NCBI RefSeq assembly: GCF_009604405.1
Contig: NZ_WEGK01000001.1
Span: 558,001-622,000, forward strand
Source: Nocardia macrotermitis
GTDB lineage: Bacteria > Actinomycetota > Actinomycetes > Mycobacteriales > Mycobacteriaceae
Direction of reading: 5' to 3'
DNA: 64,000 nt
Made by a program: the position numbers and the translations under genes. This document shows positions 17,423 through 25,683 of this stretch, piece by piece. Within the stretch, counting starts at the first letter, position 1. Each line of letters starts with the position of its first letter. The notes below the pieces were generated by a model. It ran no database searches and was not told the DNA's origin. It saw nothing but the letters and a program-made list of their open reading frames with translations.

Positions 17423-18289
17423 ATGGCCGACTTGACTTACGAGAACACGCTGCGGGAGTTGCACACCGACGAAGGGGTGCTGCGTTATCACGAGGCCGGT
17501 GACGGCCCGCCGCTGCTGTTGCTGCACGGCTCCGGGCCGGGTGTCTCCGGCTGGCGCGACTACCGTGGCAATCTCGCGGTCTTCGCCGAGCATTTCCGTT
17601 GTCTGGCACTGGAATTCCCCGGTTTCGGGGTGAGCGATCCGACCGATCAGCATCCGATGATGGCCGCGCCCGCCTCGGTGCTGCGTTTCCTGGCCGGGCT
17701 GGGCCTGGAGCAGGTCGACGTGATCGGCAACTCGATGGGCGGCATCGTCGCGGCGAATCTCGCTATCGCACAACCGAATCTGTTCCGCCGCATCGTCACC
17801 ATCGGCGGCGTCGGCCGCAACATCTTCAGCCCCGGCCCCGGCGAAGGCATCAACCTGCTGATGGACTTCACCGACAACCCCACCCGCGAAGCCCTCATCG
17901 CCTGGCTGCACTCCATGGTCTACGACCGCGGCATCATCACCGAGGAGATGGTCGAGGAACGCTGGGCCCTGGCCACCGACCCCAAAACCCTCGAATCGGC
18001 CCGCCGCATGTACAGCCGCCGGGCCATGACCGCCACCGCCGCAGCCGCCGCCACCTCCAACCAACCCCCCTACTGGGCCATGCTCCACAAAATCACCGCC
18101 CCCACCCTCATCACCTGGGGCCGAGACGACCGAGTAAGCCCCGTCGACATGGCCCTGCTCCCCCTCCGTACCCTCCCCCGAGGCGAAATCCACATCTTCC
18201 CCAACTGCGGCCACTGGGTCATGATCGAACAGAAAGCCGCCTGGGAAAGCGCGGTCCTCGCCTTCCTCACCCGCCCCGACAGCGAGTAA
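17423..18289 (+). CDS. Alpha/beta hydrolase, meta-cleavage-product hydrolase type (HsaD/BphD-like)
   Basis: 288 residues. The oxyanion region is LLLLHGSGPGVSGW, the nucleophile elbow GNSMGG (about 106-111), the acid is in WGRDDRVSP, and the catalytic His is in GHWVMIE. The insertion with MVYDRG and the GHW motif match C-C bond hydrolases such as HsaD, which cleaves ring-fission products in steroid or aromatic catabolism. The substrate is inferred from similarity only. It is divergent from the TetR-OYE-SDR operon across a shared palindrome, so all four genes are probably one regulon. Confidence 0.87.
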   Translation: MADLTYENTLRELHTDEGVLRYHEAGDGPPLLLLHGSGPGVSGWRDYRGNLAVFAEHFRCLALEFPGFGVSDPTDQHPMMAAPASVLRFLAGLGLEQVDVIGNSMGGIVAANLAIAQPNLFRRIVTIGGVGRNIFSPGPGEGINLLMDFTDNPTREALIAWLHSMVYDRGIITEEMVEERWALATDPKTLESARRMYSRRAMTATAAAAATSNQPPYWAMLHKITAPTLITWGRDDRVSPVDMALLPLRTLPRGEIHIFPNCGHWVMIEQKAAWESAVLAFLTRPDSE

Positions 18290-18301
18290 TTCGCGACCGA
18301 C

Positions 18302-18336
18302 CGATCCGCCGCCGCCACACCACCAGCGGCGGATCG
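18302..18336 (+). terminator. Hairpin terminator after the hydrolase gene
   Basis: 11-bp perfect stem, CGATCCGCCGC (18302-18312) pairing with 18326-18336, 13-nt loop, starting 13 bp after the hydrolase stop. The remainder of the 312-bp gap up to 18602 shows no gene. Confidence 0.6.
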
Positions 18337-18601
18337 ATCCGACGGCGAACATCGAGCGAGCATGGCCCACGCAGACACCCAATCATCCTGTCCTACAAGC
18401 GATGTCATTCATCTCGCGTAGAGCCTGCCGCCGAACGTAAGGTGCCCCGGCGACGACGCAGATGCCGGTGGAGATCCACAACACTAGCTGTAGCCACTCC
18501 GCGACGCACTGACCCGACACCTCGCACACCGCATCGCCGACTGGATTCCGTTTTGCCGCAATACTTTTCATGAGACGGGGCGCGGATTATGCTCGATTTC
18601 C

Positions 18602-19108
18602 GTGACACTTGCGGAGATCGAGGAACGCCTCGCGCAGTTCGATGCGCTGCTACAGCCGGTTGCCCGGTACCCCATCGACATGTCAGACGCGGAGTGGGCG
18701 CAGAAGTTGCGGGCGGCACCGGATTCGCTGACGCAGGCGGGGATTCGCGGCGAGGTGGTGGCGCTGGTGCGCGCCGTGCTGGCGGAATACGCGCGCGGTG
18801 ATGCCGAGCTCCGGACGGCGCTGCGCGTGCTCTATGCGCGGTACCGGTCGTTTCGATGGGCCGCCGCCATCCCGACGGACGCCACCACGGCCGAGGGCTT
18901 CCGACTGGGTCTGCTGCAACTGTCGATCCGCGATCACGGGGAGGACAGCCGCGACGAAATACTGACCCTCGACGAAGACTGCCGCCTGGCCGCCGAGGCG
19001 GGAGTCGACATCGCACCGATCCTGCGAGAGGTCGCGGCGATGTCCAGTGACGTCGACAAATACGGTATGGGTTCGATGCGCGACACCCTGCTCGGTCACG
19101 CTCACTGA
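18602..19108 (+). CDS. Hypothetical protein, helical
   Basis: 168 residues starting at GTG. It is acidic and predicted almost wholly helical, without signal peptide or membrane segment. I recognise no domain. The central stretch LRVLYARYRSFRWAA is basic and aromatic. Only 32 bp separate it from the next small gene, so the two may be co-transcribed. Possible roles such as immunity protein or orphan regulator cannot be supported further. Confidence 0.65.
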   Translation: MTLAEIEERLAQFDALLQPVARYPIDMSDAEWAQKLRAAPDSLTQAGIRGEVVALVRAVLAEYARGDAELRTALRVLYARYRSFRWAAAIPTDATTAEGFRLGLLQLSIRDHGEDSRDEILTLDEDCRLAAEAGVDIAPILREVAAMSSDVDKYGMGSMRDTLLGHAH

Positions 19109-19140
19109 GCAGGACGCATTCGACAACGGAGGTCGGGACC

Positions 19141-19449
19141 ATGGATCGGATCGATCGCGACGAGGTCGTGCGGGTGCTCGAGGCGGTGATCGACGTGGTC
19201 GGCGGGCCGGATACCGATGTGTCGTGGTCGGGGTATGACGACCCGGCGGAGGTGGTCGCCGATCTTCGGGGGCTGAGTCGGCGGGTGCGGCCGCCGGGGC
19301 CGGATCGGGGGACGGTGCGGCAGATATCGTTGTTGTTCGCGCCGACGGGGGCTGTTCAGGAGATTTCGATCAGTAGTGGGTGGGGTGACGAGTTCTTGGG
19401 GCTCGCGGATCGGATGGATCGGGCACTCGGCGAGATCGATTGGGGCTGA
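19141..19449 (+). CDS. Hypothetical protein
   Basis: 102 residues, ATG start with GGAGG about 11 bases upstream. A mixed alpha/beta pattern (VRQISLLFAPTGAVQEISIS as two strands, then a C-terminal helix LGLADRMDRALGEI) suggests a small globular domain. No family recognised. Its stop codon lies in the outer, imperfect part of an inverted repeat shared with 24376-24476. Confidence 0.6.
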   Translation: MDRIDRDEVVRVLEAVIDVVGGPDTDVSWSGYDDPAEVVADLRGLSRRVRPPGPDRGTVRQISLLFAPTGAVQEISISSGWGDEFLGLADRMDRALGEIDWG

Positions 19450-19538
19450 GGGGGTTCCAGGGGATCAGCGGCCGGTGACGGTTTGGCCGGGGCGGAGGAC
19501 CGTTCCGCATTCGCCGGTCTTCTGGTAGTCGGGCAGCA
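19442..19538. repeat. Inverted repeat copy A (3' end of the GT-C gene)
   Basis: Bases 19461-19538 are identical, in reverse complement, to 24376-24453 (78 bp without mismatch). A further 15 bp (19442-19456) match 24462-24476 after a short diverged stretch. The perfect part covers the last 24 codons and stop of the GT-C membrane gene, so this is the parental copy. Confidence 0.9.
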
Positions 19539-21180
19539 GGTGCGGGAGGACGTTGCTCGAGTACTCGCGGAGTTGCTGGAGTTGGCGGGCGCTGGGGACG
19601 ACGTCCTTGCGGACCCAGTCCTCGTCGGGGCTGGAAGTGTTCTCGGACTGCTGGATTCGGTAGTAGTCCCGGGACATGCGGGGGTCCACGGTGAGGCCGC
19701 TGCCCATCCAAACACCGTGGGAGTGAACGAAAGTGGGGCGCAGGTCCTCGAATACGTAGTCGCCGAGGTTGATTCCGGCCTTACCGGCGCGGATGTCGGC
19801 GATCCGGGCGTCGGTGAGTCCGGCCATGTCGACCAGGCGTAGCCGCGAGGTCAGTGAACTTCCGCCCATGTCGGGGGCCAGCAGGGTGCCCTTGTCCAGG
19901 TGCAGGATGTCGGCGTAGCCGTTGAAGTAGCGGCCGAAGCGAAGGGCGATCCAGCACAGCGGCACATCGGAATTCGCGCGATAACGCTCGGTATCGCCCG
20001 CCCACGCCACCCCGGACGGAATCAGCGCGGCGACCAGCGCCAGCGCGGCCACCACCCGCCAACGCGCACCCACCACGGCCAGCACCTCGGCCGCCGCGAT
20101 CACCACGACGAACGCGGCCAGCGCCCACACCGGCGTCGCGAACCGGAACTGCGCCATCCAATCCGGCCGCAGCACGCAGTAGGCGAGCATCGCCAGCACC
20201 AGCGGAACCAGCAGGGCCACCAGCCTTTCCCGACGTTCACCGGCCCAGACGAGCGCGACCACTACCACCGCGACACCCGCGACAACCGCGGGCGTGCCCG
20301 CGTAGTGCACCAGATCCATCACCCTGGTCAGCTCGTCGAGACTCGGCAGCGCCTGATGCTTGGCGACCGCCGTATTCGCGACCAGCCGACCGAATTCCAC
20401 GATCCGCCACACCAGATACGCACCGAACGGAATCGCAAACGCGACAACGGAATACAGCACGTGCCGCAGCGCGGTGAGCCAGGTGGCACGCCGCACGAGT
20501 ACCAGCGAAACCACCGGATACGCGGCCAGATAGACCAGTCCGTCGGGCCGGGTCAGCGCTGCGAACGCCGCGAGCACCCCGACCGTCACCGCCACCGCCG
20601 GTGTCCACAGCCGCCCCTCCGAGACCGCCACGAACATGCGCACGGCCAGCACGCACACCGCCACCGCGAACAGCGAGTTCTCCAGCCCCGAGAAACACCA
20701 GATCACGAACGACGGAATCATCGCCAGCACAACGCCCACGGCGAAGGTGACCAGCGCGGGCCACCGCGTCACCCGCCGCGCGGCGACGTGACAGGCCACG
20801 AGAATCCCGGCGCAGCACAGCAACCCGATCGCTTTGGGATACAACACGAAATCCGGAATCCCGAACAGCGATCCGGAATCGAACAGATGACACCACTTGC
20901 CCACCACGAGCACCATCAGCCAGGTGGGATCGGAGAACCCCTCGACGGGTTGCGCACCGGGCTGCAACACCGGCCCCAGACCTGCCGCGACGCTGCGGGC
21001 ATACGCGAACGTGATGCCCGCGTCGTCCACCACCCACTGCCCGTATTGCGCCGCCCGCCAGGCCAGCAACAGCACACCGCTCAACACCGCGGCCACCGCT
21101 GTCCACCCCGGCCAGCCACGCCGCACGTCCCCCGGCACTTCGACGGAAGCCTGCGGCCGAACCGGCACTACCTCGATCAT
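19465..21180 (-). CDS. GT-C-type membrane glycosyltransferase-like protein
   Basis: 571 residues with about ten membrane helices and a C-terminal extracytoplasmic domain of about 170 residues. The first loop carries VVDDAGITFAYARSVAAGLG and VEGFSDPTW, the Asp-Asp loop typical of GT-C enzymes such as the arabinosyltransferase AftB that use polyprenyl-phosphate sugars at the outer face of the membrane. The C-terminal VDMAGLTDARIADI also matches this class. It probably adds a sugar to a cell-wall polymer; donor and acceptor are unknown. The gene is alone on its strand, and its 3' end is duplicated 4.9 kb away. Confidence 0.75.
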   Translation of the reverse strand: MIEVVPVRPQASVEVPGDVRRGWPGWTAVAAVLSGVLLLAWRAAQYGQWVVDDAGITFAYARSVAAGLGPVLQPGAQPVEGFSDPTWLMVLVVGKWCHLFDSGSLFGIPDFVLYPKAIGLLCCAGILVACHVAARRVTRWPALVTFAVGVVLAMIPSFVIWCFSGLENSLFAVAVCVLAVRMFVAVSEGRLWTPAVAVTVGVLAAFAALTRPDGLVYLAAYPVVSLVLVRRATWLTALRHVLYSVVAFAIPFGAYLVWRIVEFGRLVANTAVAKHQALPSLDELTRVMDLVHYAGTPAVVAGVAVVVVALVWAGERRERLVALLVPLVLAMLAYCVLRPDWMAQFRFATPVWALAAFVVVIAAAEVLAVVGARWRVVAALALVAALIPSGVAWAGDTERYRANSDVPLCWIALRFGRYFNGYADILHLDKGTLLAPDMGGSSLTSRLRLVDMAGLTDARIADIRAGKAGINLGDYVFEDLRPTFVHSHGVWMGSGLTVDPRMSRDYYRIQQSENTSSPDEDWVRKDVVPSARQLQQLREYSSNVLPHLLPDYQKTGECGTVLRPGQTVTGR

Positions 21181-21345
21181 TGCTCAGAACCCACGTTCGA
21201 AAGATGTTGCCAGGGAAGGCAACAGCCTCCGCCTACTGGCGATGTCCATGGACTCCGATTGATCCTGATGCACAGTTCGGCAGCTGTCAATTTGGTTACC
21301 CCCGACAACGGGGCCACCGATCGGGCCCGGCCGCCGGCGGTATGC

Positions 21346-21906
21346 TCAGCCGAACTCGACGGTGGCGAGCATGCGGCGGGCGAGGTCTTCGGGGTCGCCG
21401 TCGCCGAGCCGCGAATCCCGCAGTGCGCCTTCCCTGGACAGTGCCGCGTAGCCGTGCACGAGGGACCAGGCGGCGAGTTCGACATCGCGCCGACGGTCGG
21501 GGTGCACCCCGGTTCGGGCGACGCCCGCGCGCAGGAATTCCCCGGAACGGTCTCGGGCGGTGGCCAATTGCTCGTTGCCGGTGTCGAGCAGGTCGTGGCG
21601 GAACATGACTTCGAAGTGGCCGGGGTGCCGTCGGGCGAACCGGATATAGGCGATCGCCACCTCGCGGAAATCCTCTCCGGCGCTGCGTAGTTCGTCCGCG
21701 AGCAGGCCGAATCCCTCGATCGCGAGTTCGGTCAGCATGCCCTGGCGGTTGCCGAAATGATGTGCCGGGGCCGCGTGCGAGACCCCGGCGCGTTGGGCGA
21801 GCGCGCGCAGCGACACCGCGTCGATGCCCTCGGTCGCGATCTGTTCGGCGGCCTCGGCGAGCAGTACCGCCCGCAGATCCCCGTGGTGATACCGGCTCCG
21901 CGTCAT
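21346..21906 (-). CDS. TetR-family regulator
   Basis: 186 residues. N-terminal HTH: MTRSRYHHGDLRAVLLAEAAEQIATEG, then VSLRALAQRAGVSHAAPAHHFGNRQGML. The ATG at 21906 gives the YHHGDLR N-terminus typical of one TetR subfamily; an earlier GTG would add six residues. It is divergent from a DoxX gene across a gap with repeated motifs and a promoter, so it probably represses that gene and itself. Confidence 0.92.
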   Translation of the reverse strand: MTRSRYHHGDLRAVLLAEAAEQIATEGIDAVSLRALAQRAGVSHAAPAHHFGNRQGMLTELAIEGFGLLADELRSAGEDFREVAIAYIRFARRHPGHFEVMFRHDLLDTGNEQLATARDRSGEFLRAGVARTGVHPDRRRDVELAAWSLVHGYAALSREGALRDSRLGDGDPEDLARRMLATVEFG

Positions 21907-21925
21907 GTCCCGATCATGAACCACT

Positions 21926-21976
21926 ATCTAGACATTGACAAGTTCACCCGTCGATTCTAATCTAGCCACTGTCAAG
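21926..21976. promoter_or_regulatory. Promoter and direct repeats between TetR and DoxX genes
   Basis: Two 17-bp direct repeats with three mismatches, starting ATCTAGACATTG (21926-21942) and ATCTAGCCACTG (21960-21976), 34 bp apart. A consensus -35, TTGACA, is at 21935-21940, and a -10-like TCTAAT follows at 21956-21961 (15-bp gap) reading toward DoxX. The repeats flank the promoter and are candidate TetR-binding sites. Confidence 0.55.
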
Positions 21977-22000
21977 ATTGGCTCGGCTCAGGAGATCCTG

Positions 22001-22435
22001 ATGGCACCGTTCGTCGTTCTCGTCCTGGTCGGCGGCATCGCCCGCCTCATCGGCCTGCTACCGCACGCGGGCTGGCTCGATTCCTGGCCACACGCGGTCC
22101 GGCTGGGGCTCGCGGCGATGTTCATCCTCACCGCGAGCGCGCATTTCCTCCGGCCCCGGCGCGAGGCCCTGATCGTCATGGTCCCCGAGCGGCTGCCCGG
22201 CCCGGCAGCCCTGGTCACGGTCACCGGAATACTCGAATTCGCCAGTGCCGCAGGGCTTCTCATCCCGCCGGTGGCGCCGATCGCGGCGATCTGCCTGGCC
22301 CTGATGCTGATCGCGATGTTCCCGGCGAACGTGCGCGCGGCTCGCTCCGGTGTCGGCCTGAAAACCGTTCCGCTCCCGGCACGTACGGCATTGCAGGTGA
22401 TATTCATCGCCGCCTGTGTCCTGGCCGCGTGCTGA
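22001..22435 (+). CDS. DoxX-family membrane protein
   Basis: 144 residues, four membrane helices, with the DoxX pattern LTASAHFLRPRR after the second helix and GILEFASAAGLLI in the third. ATG at 22001 with AGGAG 8 bases upstream. DoxX-like proteins associate with membrane redox or thiol-stress systems in mycobacteria; the role of this one is unknown. It is predicted to be controlled by the divergent TetR regulator and converges on the GMC oxidoreductase with a hairpin between. Confidence 0.88.
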   Translation: MAPFVVLVLVGGIARLIGLLPHAGWLDSWPHAVRLGLAAMFILTASAHFLRPRREALIVMVPERLPGPAALVTVTGILEFASAAGLLIPPVAPIAAICLALMLIAMFPANVRAARSGVGLKTVPLPARTALQVIFIAACVLAAC

Positions 22436-22467
22436 ATTCTGTTCTCCGAGTTCACTTCCGGGACGTA

Positions 22468-22499
22468 GAGGCGATCGGCGACCGTGCACCGATCGCCTC
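22468..22499. terminator. Hairpin terminator between DoxX and GMC genes
   Basis: 11-bp perfect stem GAGGCGATCGG (22468-22478) with its complement at 22489-22499 and a 10-nt loop, centred in the gap between two convergent genes. Confidence 0.7.
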
Positions 22500-22513
22500 C
22501 ATCGTCCGGAAAC

Positions 22514-24097
22514 CTATTCGGCCGAGAGCAATTCGGCCGCCCGCGAACCGATGAACACGGACGGGGCATGGGTATGGCCCCGCACCAGAACGGGCATGAC
22601 CGACGCGTCGGCCACGCGCAAGCCCTCCACGCCACGCACCCGCAGCTGCGGATCCACCACGCTCTGCTCGTCCGAACCCATCCGACAGGTGCCGGCGGGA
22701 TGGTAGAGGGTGTGGGAATAGCCGTTGAGGGCCATGGCCCGCGTCTCTTCCGATTCCGGCGCGCCGGGGGCGTCGGGCGGATAGCACAGGCCGCGCAGCA
22801 CCTCCTTCATCGCCGCGGTATCGGCGAGTTCACAGCAGGCCAGCAGACCGGCCATGAGTGCGGCGCGATCCCGCTCGTCGCTGAGATACTTCGGGTCGAT
22901 CAGCGGTTTGGCCAGCGGATCCTTCGAAGCGAGGGTGATCGTGCCGCGACTGTACGGGCGCAGCAGCACCGCGGCCAGCACGACGGCGTGTTCGGTCGGA
23001 TCCTGCAGCCCCTCGTGGAAGAACGGAGCCGGAGCGAACACCAACTCCAGGTCGGGATGGTCCAATTCGGATGTGCTGCGGACGAATCCGTACGCCTCAC
23101 CGACATTGGAGGTGAGCATTCCGCGGTGACGCAGCAGGTAGTTCAGCAGCTGGACCGGTTTCTCCGCGGCGAACAGGGAATCGGAATCCACCCGGTATCC
23201 CAGGGCCGCAGCGAGATGGTCCTGCAGATTCGCGCCGACTTCGGGGGCGTGCTGTCGTACCTCGATGCCGTGCCTGTCGAGTTCGGCGCGATCGCCGATC
23301 CCCGAGAGCATCAGCAGCTGCGGGGTGTTGATCGCGCCGCCGCACAGGATGACCTCCTTGCGCGCGGTGATCGTCCGCAGCGAACCGCCGCGTGAATATT
23401 CCACGCCCACAGCGCGATTCCCGTCGAACAGCACCCGGGTCGCGGTCGCCTCGGCGAGCACGGTGAGGTTGGGACGCTTCATCGCCGGACGCAGATATCC
23501 ATCGGCGGTGCTCCAGCGCCGGCCGCCGCGCTGGGTCACCATGGTCTGCGTGAAGCCTTGGGGCTCCGGCAGATTCGCCTCTTCCACGGTGTAGCCGCGT
23601 TCGGCGACCGCACGCAGGAACACCGACGTGGCCGAGCGCGGGCTGCGCTGGTGAGAGACGTGCAACGGTCCGTCGCTGCCGTGATCCTCGCGGGTGGAAC
23701 CCTCGACGTTCTCGATGGCGCGGAAATGCTCGACGGCCGAGGCGAATCCCCAGCCGGGCCCCGCGGCCTGCGCCCAGTCCTCGTAATCGGCCTCGAATCC
23801 GCGCACCCACATCATCGCGTTCAACGACGACGACCCGCCGAAGGTCTTCCCGCGCGGCCAGTACACCGACCGGCCGTCCAGACCGGCCTGCGGCTCGGTG
23901 AAATAGTTCCAGTCGTAATCGGTCTGGAACAGCTTGGCGAAACCGGCCGGAATGTGGATGAACTTGTCCTTGTCCTCCCCGCCGGCCTCGAGCACCACCA
24001 CCGACCGCGCCGGATCCGCACTCAATCGCGCGGCGAGCACCGCACCCGCCGAACCCGAGCCCACGATCACGTAGTCCGCACCGATCTCTTCGGTCAC
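22514..24097 (-). CDS. GMC-family FAD oxidoreductase (choline-dehydrogenase-like)
   Basis: 527 residues. FAD Rossmann motif GSGSAG near residue 13, then the GMC signatures WPRGKTFGGSSSLNAMMWVRG and GGAINTPQLLMLSGIG. The catalytic His is in YHPAGTCRMG; the second active-site position reads RGHTHAP, His in place of the more usual Asn of GNTNAP. It oxidises an alcohol and passes electrons to an acceptor in the cytoplasm or at the membrane; no betaine genes are nearby, so choline is not assured. The gene stands alone. Confidence 0.9.
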   Translation of the reverse strand: MTEEIGADYVIVGSGSAGAVLAARLSADPARSVVVLEAGGEDKDKFIHIPAGFAKLFQTDYDWNYFTEPQAGLDGRSVYWPRGKTFGGSSSLNAMMWVRGFEADYEDWAQAAGPGWGFASAVEHFRAIENVEGSTREDHGSDGPLHVSHQRSPRSATSVFLRAVAERGYTVEEANLPEPQGFTQTMVTQRGGRRWSTADGYLRPAMKRPNLTVLAEATATRVLFDGNRAVGVEYSRGGSLRTITARKEVILCGGAINTPQLLMLSGIGDRAELDRHGIEVRQHAPEVGANLQDHLAAALGYRVDSDSLFAAEKPVQLLNYLLRHRGMLTSNVGEAYGFVRSTSELDHPDLELVFAPAPFFHEGLQDPTEHAVVLAAVLLRPYSRGTITLASKDPLAKPLIDPKYLSDERDRAALMAGLLACCELADTAAMKEVLRGLCYPPDAPGAPESEETRAMALNGYSHTLYHPAGTCRMGSDEQSVVDPQLRVRGVEGLRVADASVMPVLVRGHTHAPSVFIGSRAAELLSAE

Positions 24098-24167
24098 CTT
24101 TGCCGCCTTCCGTATGCTTGGTGAGAAGATACGAGAGATCTATCATCATCGCGGCACGAATGCGGCA

Positions 24168-24374
24168 CTACCGCCGATACGCCCGATGAACACGGACCGT
24201 CGGATGAGGCCGGTCGTGATGTTGCCCGGCCGCGTCAGCGAATCTGCGTTCGGCCCGCACCATCGAACGCCCCGCCCAATCGGTCCGGAACGACCCGGGT
24301 TCGATTGCGGTGACATGGATTCCGAATCCGGCCACCTCCTTGCCGACCGTCTCGAGAATCCCTTCCAGCGCGTA
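24168..24374 (-). pseudogene. Short-chain dehydrogenase fragment
   Basis: From Y at 24372-24374 the minus strand reads YALEGILETVGKEVAGFGI, then VTAIEPGSFRTDWAGRSM. This is the segment just after the catalytic YxxxK of the SDR group with the EPGxFRTDWAGxS signature. The N-terminal two thirds are missing: similarity stops exactly where the inverted repeat begins (24376). After about 24234 the family pattern is lost before the stop at 24168. The fragment has no start of its own and is not functional. Confidence 0.75.
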
Positions 24375-24375
24375 T

Positions 24376-24476
24376 TGCTGCCCGACTACCAGAAGACCGG
24401 CGAATGCGGAACGGTCCTCCGCCCCGGCCAAACCGTCACCGGCCGCTGATCCCACCCGGGAAACCCCCTCAGCCCC
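24376..24476. repeat. Inverted repeat copy B: orphan 3' end of a GT-C gene
   Basis: The plus strand encodes the last 24 residues and stop of the GT-C membrane protein at 19465-21180 without its body; 24376-24453 is a perfect reverse complement of 19461-19538. It abuts the SDR fragment directly, so the boundary near 24375 is a recombination or duplication junction. Confidence 0.9.
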
Positions 24477-24497
24477 GACCGCGACACATCGGGGATT

Positions 24498-24530
24498 GAC
24501 GGCCCGGCTCCGAGATGGAACCGGGCCGTC
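24498..24530. terminator. Hairpin terminator after the DUF397 gene
   Basis: 10-bp perfect stem GACGGCCCGG (24498-24507) with complement 24521-24530, 13-nt loop with a further possible TCC/GGA pairing. It lies 9 bp past the stop of the minus-strand DUF397 gene. Confidence 0.65.
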
Positions 24531-24538
24531 GGATCTTC

Positions 24539-24745
24539 TCAGGAGCGGTCGTAGTCACCGTGTGTGACGCCTGCGGTGAAGGCGTCCCACTCGCTGGGGG
24601 TGAAGATCAGGGCTGGGCCTGTCGGGTTCTTGGAGTCGCGGACACCTACCAGGCCGCGATCGAGGAAGACTGCCTCCACGCAATCCTTACCAGCATTGCT
24701 GCGGCTGGACTTGAACCACTTGGCCCCCGTCAGGTCGACATTCAC
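24539..24745 (-). CDS. DUF397 protein
   Basis: 68 residues with the complete DUF397 pattern: WFKSSRSNAGKDCVEAVF, VGVRDSKNPTGPALIFTPSEWDAFTAGV. These small proteins are almost always paired with an XRE regulator of the WhiJ type in actinomycetes and are thought to modulate it. The ATG overlaps the XRE stop by 4 bp, so the two are co-translated. Confidence 0.93.
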   Translation of the reverse strand: MNVDLTGAKWFKSSRSNAGKDCVEAVFLDRGLVGVRDSKNPTGPALIFTPSEWDAFTAGVTHGDYDRS

Positions 24746-25638
24746 GCTCGGTACTCCTTCGCTACCTGCCTCAACAGGCGTTTGCTGGACGCGACGTCAA
24801 GCGACGATTGCTGCATGACGTCGTACGCCCGACGATACCTGCCCACATCCTTGGTGCGCTCCAGGTACATGTCGCCAGCGTAAGACTCGATGTAGACCAC
24901 AGTCGGAGATACCTTGCGTCCCTTCACATCCTGACCGAAGTCCAGGATCGTGAAGGGGCCGGGCGCGGTGCCGAGCGGAAAGCCCGCTGTGAACGGCAGG
25001 ATTCTGACAGTCACGTTGATCGGCATATTTGCCAGGTGAATCAGCTGATCGCGCATCACTTCCGGTCCGCCGAGCACCGTTCGCAGAGCGCCTTCTTGCA
25101 GCACCAGCTCGATCGTCGGCGCATTGGTCTTTCGTGTGATCAGCGCTTGACGTTTTGTCTTCAGCTCGATGCGGCGATCGAGTTCTTCGTCGGTGATATC
25201 CGAGAAGTAGATTCGGTCCGCCGCGCGAGCGTAGGCCATTGTCTGGAATAGTCCACTCGGCGTGTCAGGCCGGAAGATCTGGATATGTTTGGCGCTGGAT
25301 TCCATGCCGACATAGAGGTCGAAATTGCCGCTCATGATGTCGTCATACGCCTGCCACCAACTCTTTCCAGCGCTCTGCTTCGCCAGGCCGACGAGTCCGG
25401 CCACCACCTCCGCATCCTCGATGTCGTAAATCCCGCACAGCGCTTCGACGTCGATGACCCGCACGTTCGGAGACTTGCCCGCTTCGATACGCGACAGTTT
25501 GGACGCGGACCATTGCATGAGCGGTGCGACCTCTTCGAGTTTCAGACCGGCGCCCAACCGGTTCTCCTTGAGGTATTGACCCAGCTGTCGGCGCGGCAAT
25601 GTAGTCGAGTTGTCATCGCTGCTGTCGTTCGTCGTCAC
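24742..25638 (-). CDS. XRE-family regulator with DUF5753 domain (WhiJ-like)
   Basis: 298 residues: HTH at about 15-75 (RRQLGQYLKENRLGAGLKLEEVAPLMQWSASKLSRIE), then the DUF5753 ligand-sensing region (SGLFQTMAYARA; VLGGPEVMRDQLIHLA; PINVTVRILPF). GTG at 25638 is chosen because GGAGGG lies just upstream; the frame extends further but includes the operator region. It forms an operon with DUF397 and is divergent from two small genes, the usual layout for these developmental or antibiotic-regulating modules. Confidence 0.93.
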   Translation of the reverse strand: MTTNDSSDDNSTTLPRRQLGQYLKENRLGAGLKLEEVAPLMQWSASKLSRIEAGKSPNVRVIDVEALCGIYDIEDAEVVAGLVGLAKQSAGKSWWQAYDDIMSGNFDLYVGMESSAKHIQIFRPDTPSGLFQTMAYARAADRIYFSDITDEELDRRIELKTKRQALITRKTNAPTIELVLQEGALRTVLGGPEVMRDQLIHLANMPINVTVRILPFTAGFPLGTAPGPFTILDFGQDVKGRKVSPTVVYIESYAGDMYLERTKDVGRYRRAYDVMQQSSLDVASSKRLLRQVAKEYRA

Positions 25639-25647
25639 GGTCCCTCC

Positions 25648-25683
25648 GTTTGCATGGTGAGCGATGGCGGTTTGCATGATGAG
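25648..25683. promoter_or_regulatory. Direct repeats upstream of the XRE gene
   Basis: GTTTGCATGGTGAG (25648-25661) and GTTTGCATGATGAG (25670-25683): 14 bp with one mismatch, starts 22 bp apart, i.e. two helical turns on the same DNA face. They lie directly upstream of the XRE ribosome-binding site. The remaining 280 bp up to 25961 show no gene. Confidence 0.55.

Noticed and set aside
16620..17609. Long TetR frame starting at 17609
   Set aside because: The extension is Arg-rich, crosses the operator and overlaps the divergent hydrolase; the ATG at 17204 fits the family.
19900..21690. 596-codon frame opposite the GT-C and TetR genes
   Set aside because: His/Arg/Gln-rich shadow crossing two real genes.
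24114..24449. 111-codon plus-strand frame ending in the GT-C tail
   Set aside because: Its first part is antisense to the SDR fragment; only the last 24 codons are a real, displaced gene end.
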